Part shown: positions 8,564-17,429 of the stretch, piece by piece
Position numbering within the stretch: position 1 is the first letter of the stretch
How the letters are laid out: every line of letters starts with the position of its first letter
From: DAOMFM01 sp035429825
Lineage (GTDB): Bacteria; Acidobacteriota; Blastocatellia; UBA7656; JADIYM01
DNA length: 50,565 nucleotides
Reading direction: 5' to 3'
NCBI GenBank assembly: GCA_044224215.1
Contig: JBGAKX010000017.1
Coordinates: 1-50,565, forward strand
Notes under the pieces: model-generated
Told to the model about the DNA's origin: nothing
The model's database searches: none
Seen by the model: the letters and a program-made list of their open reading frames with translations, nothing else
Position numbers and translations under genes: made by a program

Positions 8564-10099
8564 ATGGAAGGCATCAGAGCCGACGAGATCAGCAAGATCA
8601 TTCGTCAGCAGATTGAGAACTTCGAGACGGGTGTCGAAGTCTCGGAGGTCGGAACCATCATGTCGGTCGGCGACGGTATCGCCGAGATCTACGGGCTGGA
8701 CAGCGTGATGGCCGGCGAGCTGCTCTCGCTCCCGAATGACGTCGCGGCAATCGCCATGAACCTCGAAGAGGACAAAGTCGGCGCGATTCTGTTCGGTGAC
8801 TTTCTGACCATTCAGGAAGGTGATCAGGTCAAGCGAACGGGCCGCATCATGTCTGTGCCCGTTGGCGAGATGATGATCGGGCGTGTCGTCGATCCCCTGG
8901 GGCGTCCGATCGACGGCGGCGAGCCGATCACGACCGACACGTACGGCGAGATCGAGCGCATCGCACCGGGCGTCATCGATCGCCAGCCTGTGAGCGAACC
9001 CGTTCAGACCGGTCTGAAGGCCATCGACGCGATGGTACCGATCGGCCGCGGCCAGCGCGAGCTCATCATTGGCGATCGCAAGACCGGAAAGACCGCTGTC
9101 GCGATCGACACGATCATCAACTCCAAGGGCAAGGACCTGATCTGCATCTACGTCGCGATCGGCCAGAAGGAATCGACGGTTGCGCAGGTCGTGCAGACGC
9201 TCCGCGAGCACGGCGCCATGGAGTACACGATCGTCGTCAACGCGTCCGCGTCGGATCCCGCGGCGATGCAGTACATCGCGCCGTACTCCGGCTGCGCGAT
9301 GGGCGAGTACTTCCGCGATCGCGGCAAGCACGTGCTCACCATCTATGACGACCTGTCCAAGCACGCGTGGGCGTATCGTGCCATCTCGCTGCTGCTCCGC
9401 CGCCCGCCCGGCCGCGAGGCGTACCCCGGTGACGTCTTCTACCTTCACTCGCGCCTTCTCGAACGCGCGTCCAAGCTCTCGGACGAGAAGGGCGGCGGTT
9501 CGCTGACCTCGCTCCCGATCATCGAAACGCAGGCGGGCGACATCTCGGCCTACATTCCGACGAACGTGATCTCGATTACCGACGGCCAGATCTTCCTCGA
9601 AGCCGATCTGTTCAACTCGGGCATCCGTCCGGCGATCAACGTCGGCAACTCGGTCTCGCGCGTCGGCGGTGCGGCACAGATCAAGGCGATGAAGCAGGTC
9701 GCCGGCACGCTGCGACTCGATCTCGCGCAGTACCGCGAACTTGCGGCGTTTTCCCAGTTCGGTTCGGATCTCGACAAGGCGACGCAGGCGCAACTCGCGC
9801 GCGGCAAGCGGCTGACCGAGATCCTCAAGCAGCCGCAGTACCAGCCGATGGACGTCGCACTTCAGATCGCGACGATCTGGTCGGCGACGAACGGCTACAT
9901 CGACGACATTGAAATCGATCAGTTGCGGGACTTCGAGACCGAGCTCTGCGGCTTCCTCCAGAACACGAAGGGAAGCCTGCTCGAGGGTATCCGGACCAAG
10001 AAGCAGCTCGACGACGATCTGAAGGGCCAGTTGAAGGCGGCGGTTGAGGAATTCGCCGCACGGTTCAAGGCTTCGGCCGCGAAGACCGCCAAGGCGTAA
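8564..10099 (+). CDS. atpA: ATP synthase F1 subunit alpha
   Basis: A 511-residue alpha subunit. The ATG at 8564 has AGAGGA at seven bases; the GTG six bases upstream would overlap the SD and is less likely. The beta-barrel N-domain (FETGVEVSEVGTIMSVGDGIAEIYGLD) is followed by the nucleotide-binding domain with P-loop GDRKTGKT (170-177) and the family signature PAINVGNSVSRVGGAAQ, then the helical C-domain. Alpha forms the hexamer with beta. No atpD (beta) gene follows in this window, which is unusual for the atpHAGDC order. Confidence 0.97.
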   Translation: MEGIRADEISKIIRQQIENFETGVEVSEVGTIMSVGDGIAEIYGLDSVMAGELLSLPNDVAAIAMNLEEDKVGAILFGDFLTIQEGDQVKRTGRIMSVPVGEMMIGRVVDPLGRPIDGGEPITTDTYGEIERIAPGVIDRQPVSEPVQTGLKAIDAMVPIGRGQRELIIGDRKTGKTAVAIDTIINSKGKDLICIYVAIGQKESTVAQVVQTLREHGAMEYTIVVNASASDPAAMQYIAPYSGCAMGEYFRDRGKHVLTIYDDLSKHAWAYRAISLLLRRPPGREAYPGDVFYLHSRLLERASKLSDEKGGGSLTSLPIIETQAGDISAYIPTNVISITDGQIFLEADLFNSGIRPAINVGNSVSRVGGAAQIKAMKQVAGTLRLDLAQYRELAAFSQFGSDLDKATQAQLARGKRLTEILKQPQYQPMDVALQIATIWSATNGYIDDIEIDQLRDFETELCGFLQNTKGSLLEGIRTKKQLDDDLKGQLKAAVEEFAARFKASAAKTAKA

Positions 10100-10130
10100 G
10101 GATTCGCAGGCACGCCGATAAGAATCAACT

Positions 10131-11006
10131 ATGCCGAATCTCAAGGACATTCGCCGCCGCATCAAGTCGGTCAAGAATACGCAGCAGATCACTAAGGCCA
10201 TGAAGATGGTCTCGACGGCGCGGCTGCGGCGCGCGAAAGAGCGCGTGCTTGCAGCCGGTCCGTATGCGCGCACGATGACCACGGTCCTTCAGGACCTTGC
10301 GGGGCAGGCGGGCGAGATCAGCCATCCGCTGCTCGATCCGAGGGAAGGCGACAGCATCCTGCTCGTCCTTGTGACCTCTGACAAGGGCCTGTGCGGCGCG
10401 TTCAACACGAACCTGCTCAAGGCCGCCCAGCAGTTCATTGCGGATCACGCGGACAAGAAGGTTCAGATGGTCACCATCGGCAGGCGCGGGCGCGACTTCT
10501 TCCGTCGTCGCGGAGCCAATATCGTGTCGGACTACGTGGACGTCACGGGAGGTGTCGTCAAGTACGAGGACGCCGTCGAGATTGCGCGTGACGTCATCGC
10601 GAGGTTCACCGACGAGGATGGATCGATCGATTGCGTCTACGTGCTCTATACGGAGTTCAAGTCAGCGATCAGCCAGCACGTCACGACCAAGCAGCTGCTC
10701 CCGATCAGCGACATTACCGGCGAGGCGCCGGAAGGGCTGACGCCGACCGACTACATTTACGAACAGCCGCCGGCGGAGATCTTCGGCCGGCTTCTGCCGC
10801 GCTTCATCGAGACGCAGATCTACTACTCGATGATCGAGTCGACGGCGTCCGAGCAGGGCGCACGAATGACGGCGATGGACTCGGCGTCGAACAATGCCGC
10901 GGATCTGATCGACCGGCTCACGCTGGTCGCGAACCGCGTCCGTCAGGCCGCCATCACGAACGAGATCATCGAAGTCGTCAGCGGCGCTCAAGCGCTCGAA
11001 GGCTAG
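10131..11006 (+). CDS. atpG: ATP synthase F1 subunit gamma
   Basis: A 291-residue central-shaft subunit. The N-terminal helix reads DIRRRIKSVKNTQQITKAMKMVSTARLRRA and the C-terminal helix MTAMDSASNNAADLIDRLTLVANRVRQAAITNEIIEVVSGAQAL, both hallmark regions (quoted here as landmarks; the first spans residues 5-34, the second 245-288). The Rossmann-like middle includes SDKGLCGAFN. Its stop codon TAG shares a base with the GTG start of the VanZ-like gene, so the operon reads on into an unrelated membrane protein rather than into atpD-atpC. Confidence 0.96.
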   Translation: MPNLKDIRRRIKSVKNTQQITKAMKMVSTARLRRAKERVLAAGPYARTMTTVLQDLAGQAGEISHPLLDPREGDSILLVLVTSDKGLCGAFNTNLLKAAQQFIADHADKKVQMVTIGRRGRDFFRRRGANIVSDYVDVTGGVVKYEDAVEIARDVIARFTDEDGSIDCVYVLYTEFKSAISQHVTTKQLLPISDITGEAPEGLTPTDYIYEQPPAEIFGRLLPRFIETQIYYSMIESTASEQGARMTAMDSASNNAADLIDRLTLVANRVRQAAITNEIIEVVSGAQALEG

Positions 11007-11521
11007 TGGCCGGTTCCGACGTCGGCGTTCGCAGGCCGCTCGGCGCGACGGACCTCGTGTCGTACTGGGGGCCGCTCGTCGGCTGGCTCGCCATGATCTT
11101 CGTATTCTCGGGTGATGCGCTATCGGCTCGCCACACGTCGGGGTTCATCGAGCCGTTCATTCGATGGATCCTGCCGTGGGCATCGCAGCCAACCGTGTAC
11201 GGCGTGCACGTCGCCATCCGCAAGCTCGGCCACGTCCTCGAGTACGCCGTGCTCGGTCTGCTCGCGTTTCGCGCGATCCGCTGTGGCAGGCCGGAGCGGT
11301 TCCGGGCGTCGTGGGCTGCCGGCGCCGTATGTATCGGCGCCGCGTATGCGCTCGTCGACGAATTGCATCAGAGCTTTGTTGCGAGCCGGACCGGTACCGT
11401 GTCCGACGCTGTCATCGACGTGGCGGGCTGCTTTGCGGCAGTGGTGCTTCTGGCGTGGTGGCGCACGCGCGGCGCGGTCGGACCTCGACGCGAGCGAACT
11501 GACCTGCCGTCGAAGTCGTAG
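11006..11521 (+). CDS. VanZ-family membrane protein
   Basis: A 171-residue integral membrane protein. It has the VanZ signature: KLGHVLEYAVLGLL near residues 74-87 and DELHQSFVASRTGTVSDAVID near 117-137. Four to five hydrophobic helices are visible. Family members are linked to teicoplanin resistance in enterococci, but most chromosomal copies have no known role. The GTG start at 11006 overlaps the atpG stop by one base, indicating coupling to the ATP synthase operon. The frame is open further upstream, but that part lies within atpG. Confidence 0.85.
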   Translation: MAGSDVGVRRPLGATDLVSYWGPLVGWLAMIFVFSGDALSARHTSGFIEPFIRWILPWASQPTVYGVHVAIRKLGHVLEYAVLGLLAFRAIRCGRPERFRASWAAGAVCIGAAYALVDELHQSFVASRTGTVSDAVIDVAGCFAAVVLLAWWRTRGAVGPRRERTDLPSKS

Positions 11522-11569
11522 TATCCTTCACTCATCGAATCTCGAGCTGCATCGACCACCGGAGGAGCG

Positions 11570-12259
11570 ATGATCTGTCCAAAGTGCGGCACTGACGCCA
11601 GCGATCGACCGAACTATTGCCGGAAGTGCGGCTCGAATCTCGCACTCGTCGGCAAGGCGCTGGCATTGGGCGACACGATCTCACGCGGCGACGGCGGGTT
11701 GCTGCCAAAACTGAAGGCGATGGTCGGCGACGTCAAGCTCGACGCGATGTCCGAGCAGGTGAGCCGCGGGCTCGAGCAGCTCCAGGGCGATATCGAGAAG
11801 GGGGTCCGCAGCGCTCGGGACTGGAAGTGCGACTTGAAAGCCGCGCGGGCATCTCGCAAGTCGCCGGAGGAGCGGCGTGCGCGACTGCTCGAGAGCGGGT
11901 TCACGTCGTTCTTTTCGGGAATTGCGCTCGCGATCGTGCTCTACTTTGTCGGAACGAACGTCACGTTCAGGATCCCGCCCGAGGCTATCGCGAGGGCTCC
12001 ATTCGATATCGAGCAGATGATTCGACTGGCATGGTTGTTTGGTCTCATCCCGATGTTCGCCGGCATCGGACGCATCATGGCGGGCTTCGCCGTCGGGCGG
12101 TCTCGAACGGCGCGCGAGGAGCTCGTTGAGCCCGCGCAGCCGCTCACGCTGCCCGAGCCGATGAGGTATACGAGCGTGACCGAGGCGACGACGGGGCTGC
12201 TTGACGAATCGCCTTCGCACGCGCCATTGCGCGAGGCGGGCCGCCAGCAGAACGCGTAG
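11570..12259 (+). CDS. Zinc-ribbon membrane protein, unknown function
   Basis: A 229-residue protein with a strong SD (GGAGGAG). An N-terminal zinc ribbon, MICPKCG to YCRKCG (C3, C6, C17, C20), is followed by a charged helical segment (about 45-110) and two hydrophobic helices (about 114-135 and 150-172) near the C-terminal third. The last 55 residues are polar. Similar zinc-ribbon plus double-helix proteins are common in Acidobacteria without assigned function. It lies downstream of the VanZ-like gene and converges on the lipase-like gene. Confidence 0.82.
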   Translation: MICPKCGTDASDRPNYCRKCGSNLALVGKALALGDTISRGDGGLLPKLKAMVGDVKLDAMSEQVSRGLEQLQGDIEKGVRSARDWKCDLKAARASRKSPEERRARLLESGFTSFFSGIALAIVLYFVGTNVTFRIPPEAIARAPFDIEQMIRLAWLFGLIPMFAGIGRIMAGFAVGRSRTAREELVEPAQPLTLPEPMRYTSVTEATTGLLDESPSHAPLREAGRQQNA

Positions 12260-12276
12260 GACCGTCGCGCAATCCC

Positions 12277-13731
12277 TCAGGGCGCCAGTGCGCCCGTTGT
12301 GGTGGTATCGGTCACCAGGATGCTCAGAATGTTGTTCTGCAACTCGAAGTTGTTGGGCAGGTCGCCGTGCGTCTCGCAGGCGAATACCGCGTAGTCGATG
12401 TCGAGCGCGGACGGAAACAGCCGCCTGCCGGGCTGGTCGAGCCGCTCCGCGAGCAGCGACGAGCGCGTCACGCGTCCGTCGCCCGGCGCATACATCAGAT
12501 CGTAGAGTTGCTTGCGGTCGATGCGGCGGCGGCCGACGGTCATGCTTGACGCGCGGAAGTAGGTACGCGGCTCGTTGCCGCGCTGCACCACGAGCGGGGC
12601 CTGGAGCGTCGGCTCGCAGTCCCCGCCGAACAGGAACATCGCGAACGGGCGCGGCGCGTCGGGCACGCGCTCGATCGCCTCGTGGAACGCGTGCGCCCGG
12701 TTGAGCGCCGCTGCAAGAAACGCCTCCTCGTCGCGGAGTCGGGCTTCGCCGGCCGCTCCGAGACGTCCCGTCGTGGACTTTCTGTGTTTGGGCGCGTAGA
12801 CCGACCAGCCGTTGTTTTTCCAGACGACCGGGTCGTAGAGATTCAGATCTGAGAGCGTGAGGTCCGACGTCACGTAGTGCTCGGAACGCGAGAACGGCAG
12901 CAATTGGTAAACGGACGGCAAACTGAACAGCAGGCTCGCGTCCAGCTTGTTGAAGAACGTGTTGCGCCGGAAGTCGCCCCCGTACCAGTTGTAGCCCTCG
13001 ACCAGGCTACGAAGCGCATCCATCGAGCCACGGTTCGGAGTGCCAACCAGCAGCAGACGGCTGATGTTCCGTCCGCCTCGCCAATCAGGGACCATCGGCG
13101 CCGTCGACGACATGTCCTGGTCGCCGTACAGCGCATAGTAGCGGGCGATCAGACCTCCCATGCTGTGCGCGATGATGTTGAACCGCAGATCCGGCCGCCC
13201 GAGCGACGCCTTGAGGGCGTCGATCTTGCGCGCCAGCACGCGCGCGTTCTCGACGTTGTCGCGCCGCCAGTCATAGTAGAAGACGTAATACGTGTCGGCG
13301 GCGCCGTCGGACGGAGGCAGGTCGATCGACCCGCGCCTGTACCCGGCGGTGCGTTCGAGGGTCTCGAGCAGGTCGCTGTAGACGCGGATTTCCGGCAAGA
13401 GCAACGACAGCTTGGTCGTGTCGACGATGCGCGTGGCCATCAACCCGTCCTGATTCGATGGCAGGTCGGTCGAGATCGGAAGCTCGATATCGTCGTCCGA
13501 GTAGAGCGTTCGCGACGGCCAGACCACCTGGCCCGACTTTGGATTGACGAGCTGCGACCCGAGCGCTCCGGGTATCACGATGATCGGTGCTTTTCCGACG
13601 AACTGGCGTGCGGGCTCGAAGATCCGCGGGAGATTCGGGTGCTTGCTCGGTCGGACGCAACCCGTCGTTGCGGCGAGGCAAACGAGAAGGACAACCAACA
13701 TGCCGCGCCTGGTATGTTTGGGGGAGACCAT
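12277..13731 (-). CDS. Alpha/beta-hydrolase (LCAT/lipase-like) lipoprotein
   Basis: A 484-residue exported hydrolase. The N-terminus has a positively charged start, a hydrophobic stretch (11-21) and Cys25 in ATTGC, an imperfect lipobox, so it may be membrane-anchored. VIPGALGS (53-60) fits the oxyanion region of lecithin:cholesterol acyltransferase-like hydrolases. The nucleophile elbow is AHSMGG with Ser190. Late conserved features such as YAPGDGRVTRSSLL match the Asp/Thr region of that family. The likely role is hydrolysis or transacylation of lipids at the cell envelope. The start at 13731 lacks a clear SD; Met11 (13701) is an alternative that keeps most of the signal. No neighbour suggests a pathway. 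Confidence 0.85.
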   Translation of the reverse strand: MVSPKHTRRGMLVVLLVCLAATTGCVRPSKHPNLPRIFEPARQFVGKAPIIVIPGALGSQLVNPKSGQVVWPSRTLYSDDDIELPISTDLPSNQDGLMATRIVDTTKLSLLLPEIRVYSDLLETLERTAGYRRGSIDLPPSDGAADTYYVFYYDWRRDNVENARVLARKIDALKASLGRPDLRFNIIAHSMGGLIARYYALYGDQDMSSTAPMVPDWRGGRNISRLLLVGTPNRGSMDALRSLVEGYNWYGGDFRRNTFFNKLDASLLFSLPSVYQLLPFSRSEHYVTSDLTLSDLNLYDPVVWKNNGWSVYAPKHRKSTTGRLGAAGEARLRDEEAFLAAALNRAHAFHEAIERVPDAPRPFAMFLFGGDCEPTLQAPLVVQRGNEPRTYFRASSMTVGRRRIDRKQLYDLMYAPGDGRVTRSSLLAERLDQPGRRLFPSALDIDYAVFACETHGDLPNNFELQNNILSILVTDTTTTGALAP

Positions 13732-13828
13732 CAGCTTGGCAGACTTTAAGCAATGCCGTCCGACCGGTCAACGACCGAACGAATTGGAGCCGCGTTCCAC
13801 GCTATACTCACAGCCTTGGAGGGCCGCG

Positions 13829-14422
13829 ATGGGGATTCTGTCCACGTTGGGACTCGCGTTCGGATCGGCCTGGCTGAGCGGGATCAACCTGTATGCGATG
13901 GTGGCGACGCTCGGGTTGCTCGGACGGTTTGCCGACCTGAAGCTGCCGGGCGACCTCGGCGTGCTGACGAACTGGTGGATCATCGGGATCGCGAGCACGC
14001 TCTACGTGATCGAGTTTGTTGCGGACAAGGTTCCGGTCGTCGACTCGGCGTGGGACGTGGTCCACACGTTCATTCGCGTGCCGGCGGGCGCGATCGTGGC
14101 AGCCGCGGCGCTCGGCGACTTCAATCCCGCCGTCCAGGTCGGCGCGGCCCTTGTCGGCGGCGGGCTTGCGCTCAGCTCGCACGGAACGAAGGCTGCGGTA
14201 CGGGTTGTCGCGAACCACAGCCCCGAGCCAGTGTCGAACGTCATGCTGAGTGGAATCGAGGACGTCATCGCATTCGGAGGGACGTTTCTCGCGGCCTTCG
14301 CGCCCGTGATCATGCTCGCCGTCGTGGTCGTGGCGGTCATCGTCACAGCGTGGGTCCTGCCAAAGCTGTACCGAATCGCGCGCCGCTCGGTGACGTCGCT
14401 GCGCGACGCCGTGCGTGGATAG
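13829..14422 (+). CDS. DUF4126-family membrane protein
   Basis: A 197-residue membrane protein. SAWLSGINLYAMVATLGLLGRF (first 32 residues) and the downstream pattern of Gly/Ala-rich helices, including VADKVPVVDSAWDVVHTFIRVPAGA, are typical of DUF4126. About five membrane helices are seen. The ATG at 13829 has TTGGAGGG just upstream; longer in-frame extensions run into the divergent lipase gene. A TATACT hexamer at 13803-13808 could be its -10 box. Function is unknown. Confidence 0.87.
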   Translation: MGILSTLGLAFGSAWLSGINLYAMVATLGLLGRFADLKLPGDLGVLTNWWIIGIASTLYVIEFVADKVPVVDSAWDVVHTFIRVPAGAIVAAAALGDFNPAVQVGAALVGGGLALSSHGTKAAVRVVANHSPEPVSNVMLSGIEDVIAFGGTFLAAFAPVIMLAVVVVAVIVTAWVLPKLYRIARRSVTSLRDAVRG

Positions 14423-14462
14423 GCACATGCCCCGCGGGATTGGCACGGCTCACCCAGCCCGG

Positions 14463-14492
14463 TTGAATACCCGGCGCGGCAGCCGATATCCT
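14463..14492 (+). promoter_or_regulatory. Candidate promoter of pgm
   Basis: TTGAAT (14463-14468) and TATCCT (14487-14492) are separated by 18 bp, about 70 bases before the pgm start codon, in the 139-bp gap after the DUF4126 gene. Confidence 0.35.
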
Positions 14493-14561
14493 TCGACCGG
14501 AACCCTGTGCGTTCGCCAGCTGCTACAGCCTCAGCGCACGGTTCTTCACAGGAGGTAGGAC

Positions 14562-16205
14562 ATGAGTGCCGATCCGCGGGCCGGAAAACCGGCAACACCC
14601 GACATGCTCGTGAATGTGCCGAGGCTTGTGACGGCCTACTACGCCGAGCGGCCGGATGCCTCGATCCGCGAGCAGCGCGTCGCATTCGGGACGTCCGGCC
14701 ACCGCGGATCTTCGTTGCGGTGCTCGTTCAACGAGGCGCATATCCTGGCGACGACCCAGGCGATCTGCGCGTACCGCAGCCTGAACGGAATCGACGGACC
14801 GCTATTTCTCGGAATGGACACGCACGCGCTGTCAGAGCCGGCGTTCGCGTCCGCGCTCGAGGTGCTTGCGGCGAACGGCGTCGACGTGATGATCGACGCG
14901 GCGGACGGCTACACGCCGACGCCGGTGATCTCGCACGCGATCCTCGGCTACAACCGCGGCCGCACGGCCGGGCTGGCCGACGGGATCGTCATCACGCCGT
15001 CGCACAACCCTCCCCCAGACGGCGGTTTCAAGTACAACCCGCCCAATGGCGGCCCTGCGGACACCGACATCACGAGCTGGATCGAGCGGACCGCGAATGA
15101 CCTCCTTGCGGCAGGTCTGGAGGGCGTGAAGCGAATTCCGTTCGCACGCGCGCGCGCAGCGTCGACCACGCACCGGTTCGACTACGTCGGCGCGTACGTA
15201 TCGGAGCTCGCCTCGGTCGTCGACATCGACGCGATTCGCGGCGCAAAGCTGAAACTCGGCGTCGATCCGCTTGGCGGCGCGGCAGTCGGGTACTGGGAAC
15301 CGATCTGCGACCGATTCGACATCGATGTCGAGATCGTCAATCCGGCGGTTGATCCGACGTTCAGGTTCATGTCCGTCGACTGGGACGGGAAGATCCGGAT
15401 GGATTGCTCGTCGCCGTATGCGATGGCGAGCCTGATCGCTCTGAAGGACCGGTTCGACGTCGCGTTTGGAAACGACACCGACACCGATCGGCACGGGATC
15501 GTCACGCGCAGCGCCGGGCTGCTGAACCCGAACCACTTCCTCTCGGCGGCGATCGCCTATCTGTTCACACACCGGCCCGAGTGGCGCGCCGACGCAGGCG
15601 TCGGCAAGACGGCGGTCAGCAGCGCGATGATCGATCGCGTCGCGCGCGGCATCGGCCGGCGGTTGTTCGAGGTGCCGGTCGGATTCAAGTGGTTTGTCGG
15701 GGGATTATTGGACGGTTCGCTCGGATTCGGCGGCGAAGAGAGCGCGGGCGCGTCGTTCCTCCGTCGCGACGGAAGTGTGTGGACGACGGACAAGGATGGC
15801 ATCATCGCCGATCTTCTGGCAGCCGAGATGATGGCCGTGACGGGACGCGACCCCGGCGAGCTGTACCGCCAGCTGACCGAACAGTACGGCGACCCCGTGT
15901 ACGAACGGATCGACGCGCCGGCGACGCCCGAACAGAAGGCGCGACTGAAGGCGCTCTCGCCCTCCGACGTGGCGGCGACGGAGCTCGCCGGTGAACCGAT
16001 TCGCGAGATGCTCACGGCAGCGCCGGGGGACGGCGCGCCGCTCGGAGGTCTCAAGGTTGTCACGGACAACGGCTGGTTTGCCGCCCGCCCGTCCGGTACC
16101 GAGGACGTCTACAAGATCTATGCCGAGAGCTTTGTCGACCGGGGACACCTGCAGCGAATCCAAGCGGACGCGCGGGCGCTGATCGCCGACACGCTCGGCG
16201 GATAG
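14562..16205 (+). CDS. pgm: Alpha-D-glucose phosphoglucomutase
   Basis: A 547-residue enzyme interconverting glucose 1-phosphate and glucose 6-phosphate, almost the length of E. coli Pgm (546). FGTSGHRG (residues about 47-54) starts the first domain, TPSHNPP carries the phosphoserine (Ser147), the metal loop is DTDTDRHG, and the sugar- and phosphate-binding loops GGEESAG and RPSGTEDVYKIYAE follow. The SD is strong (CACAGGAGG). It links glycolysis to glycogen, trehalose and nucleotide-sugar synthesis. It is a single gene, facing the ferredoxin-domain gene that ends 35 bp downstream. Confidence 0.97.
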   Translation: MSADPRAGKPATPDMLVNVPRLVTAYYAERPDASIREQRVAFGTSGHRGSSLRCSFNEAHILATTQAICAYRSLNGIDGPLFLGMDTHALSEPAFASALEVLAANGVDVMIDAADGYTPTPVISHAILGYNRGRTAGLADGIVITPSHNPPPDGGFKYNPPNGGPADTDITSWIERTANDLLAAGLEGVKRIPFARARAASTTHRFDYVGAYVSELASVVDIDAIRGAKLKLGVDPLGGAAVGYWEPICDRFDIDVEIVNPAVDPTFRFMSVDWDGKIRMDCSSPYAMASLIALKDRFDVAFGNDTDTDRHGIVTRSAGLLNPNHFLSAAIAYLFTHRPEWRADAGVGKTAVSSAMIDRVARGIGRRLFEVPVGFKWFVGGLLDGSLGFGGEESAGASFLRRDGSVWTTDKDGIIADLLAAEMMAVTGRDPGELYRQLTEQYGDPVYERIDAPATPEQKARLKALSPSDVAATELAGEPIREMLTAAPGDGAPLGGLKVVTDNGWFAARPSGTEDVYKIYAESFVDRGHLQRIQADARALIADTLGG

Positions 16206-16240
16206 GGCACTCGGTGGCGTCGCGCAGATCCGATCTGCGC

Positions 16241-17239
16241 TTACTCGACCTTGGCAGGCTCTTCGTCGATCGCGATCTTGCCTTCGATCAGCTTGCCGAA
16301 CACGCCGTTCCACGGTGGCACGACGATCGTGACGTCGCCGTGCGTCATCGAACGACACGCGAGCCGGACCGGAGGCCGGGTCTCGTCCGAATCGAAATAG
16401 CCGAACTCCTTCATCTTGCGCCACTCGCGGTCGTCGACGTCCGACAGCCGCTCGGCGCCGCCAAGCACTCCGACCCAGCACGTTCCGCACGCCGCCGTCC
16501 GGCACTCGACCGGGATTGGTCCCTCGACGCACCGGGGGTCGCGCGACGCGTGATCCCGTGTGTCCGTCGCACCGGCGGATGCCAGGTCCTGGCCGTTGAT
16601 CGCGTCGAACGTGCATTCCGATGAAGTCTCGTCGTACGACACGCGCCACCGGCGGTCGACCGTGCGCAGAAACCCGAACAGCCCCGCCGATCGCTTCTTG
16701 CGTCGCGCCGCGATCACGTCGTCAGCGGAGCGCCGGCGCGCGGGGGCATCGAGATGCACTTCGCCCGGTGTCGCCTTGAACGTGTCGATTCCGACGTGCT
16801 GCAGCGTCACGAATGCCGCGACCGTGATTCCAACAACCAGCGACCGGTCCACGCCAGCCTTCTGGGCAGCACGGCCTGCGACCTCGAGCACCCGTTCCGC
16901 GAGCGGCACGCCGGTGTCGCCGGCCGTCGCCGCGTCGAGAACCGCCTGCTTTGCGTGCGGCCAGTACCGATGTCCGTACATGAACGCGTGCGACGTGTCG
17001 ACCTGATCCTTCAGCAGATACCGTCCCTGCAACGCGAGCCTGCGCGCGAGCCGGTCGGGCTCTTTCGTAGCCGCAAACGCCCTGGCAATGACCAACGGCC
17101 AGAATGACAGCCAGATGCGCGTCGCGTCGCGATCGACCTCGTGAATGGTTGGGCTGAGTGTGGCGACAACCTCGGCCCACGCCTTGTCGTCGTGGCGATC
17201 GAGGAAGCCGATCGGGGAATTGGCGGATGCAGCAGACAT
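16241..17239 (-). CDS. 2Fe-2S ferredoxin-domain protein with helical N-terminal region
   Basis: A 332-residue protein. The last 120 residues form a plant-type 2Fe-2S ferredoxin domain with C246, C251, C254 and C295 (VECRTAACGTC and RLACRSMTH). The first 200 residues are an unrecognised, largely helical region rich in Trp and His (GHRYWPHAKQAV, IWLSFWPLVIARAF), without an obvious signal peptide or FAD/NAD motifs. It should carry one electron at a time, but the partner is unknown. It is divergent from the 1219-residue protein gene across a 190-bp gap. Confidence 0.82.
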   Translation of the reverse strand: MSAASANSPIGFLDRHDDKAWAEVVATLSPTIHEVDRDATRIWLSFWPLVIARAFAATKEPDRLARRLALQGRYLLKDQVDTSHAFMYGHRYWPHAKQAVLDAATAGDTGVPLAERVLEVAGRAAQKAGVDRSLVVGITVAAFVTLQHVGIDTFKATPGEVHLDAPARRRSADDVIAARRKKRSAGLFGFLRTVDRRWRVSYDETSSECTFDAINGQDLASAGATDTRDHASRDPRCVEGPIPVECRTAACGTCWVGVLGGAERLSDVDDREWRKMKEFGYFDSDETRPPVRLACRSMTHGDVTIVVPPWNGVFGKLIEGKIAIDEEPAKVE

Positions 17240-17361
17240 GGTTGCGATTCGGTACTCCTGACAGTTGTCGGTGAAACGAGAGACTTTACCAATTGACAGT
17301 CAATGTGGCAATGAGCGCACGAGTGCACGCGCGCAAACGCCCCCCATCCCGGCGCAAATCG

Positions 17362-17390
17362 TTGAAGCTTCACGGCCAAAGCGGTATCGT
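17362..17390 (+). promoter_or_regulatory. Promoter of the HEAT/DUF4388-like gene
   Basis: TTGAAG (17362-17367) and TATCGT (17385-17390) are 17 bp apart, placing a start site near 17397. This argues for the ATG at 17430 as the start codon rather than the ATG at 17391 or the open frame further upstream. Confidence 0.5.
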
Positions 17391-17429
17391 ATGGAGCCGA
17401 TCCCCACACCCAGGAGCGCGTTCGCAAGA

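Noticed and set aside
7928..10282. Open frame of 784 codons on the minus strand
   Set aside because: Antisense to atpH, atpA and atpG; no recognisable domain.
12280..12295. GGGCGC-CAGT-GCGCCC hairpin as a terminator
   Set aside because: It encodes the last residues of the lipase-like protein and has no T-run on either strand.
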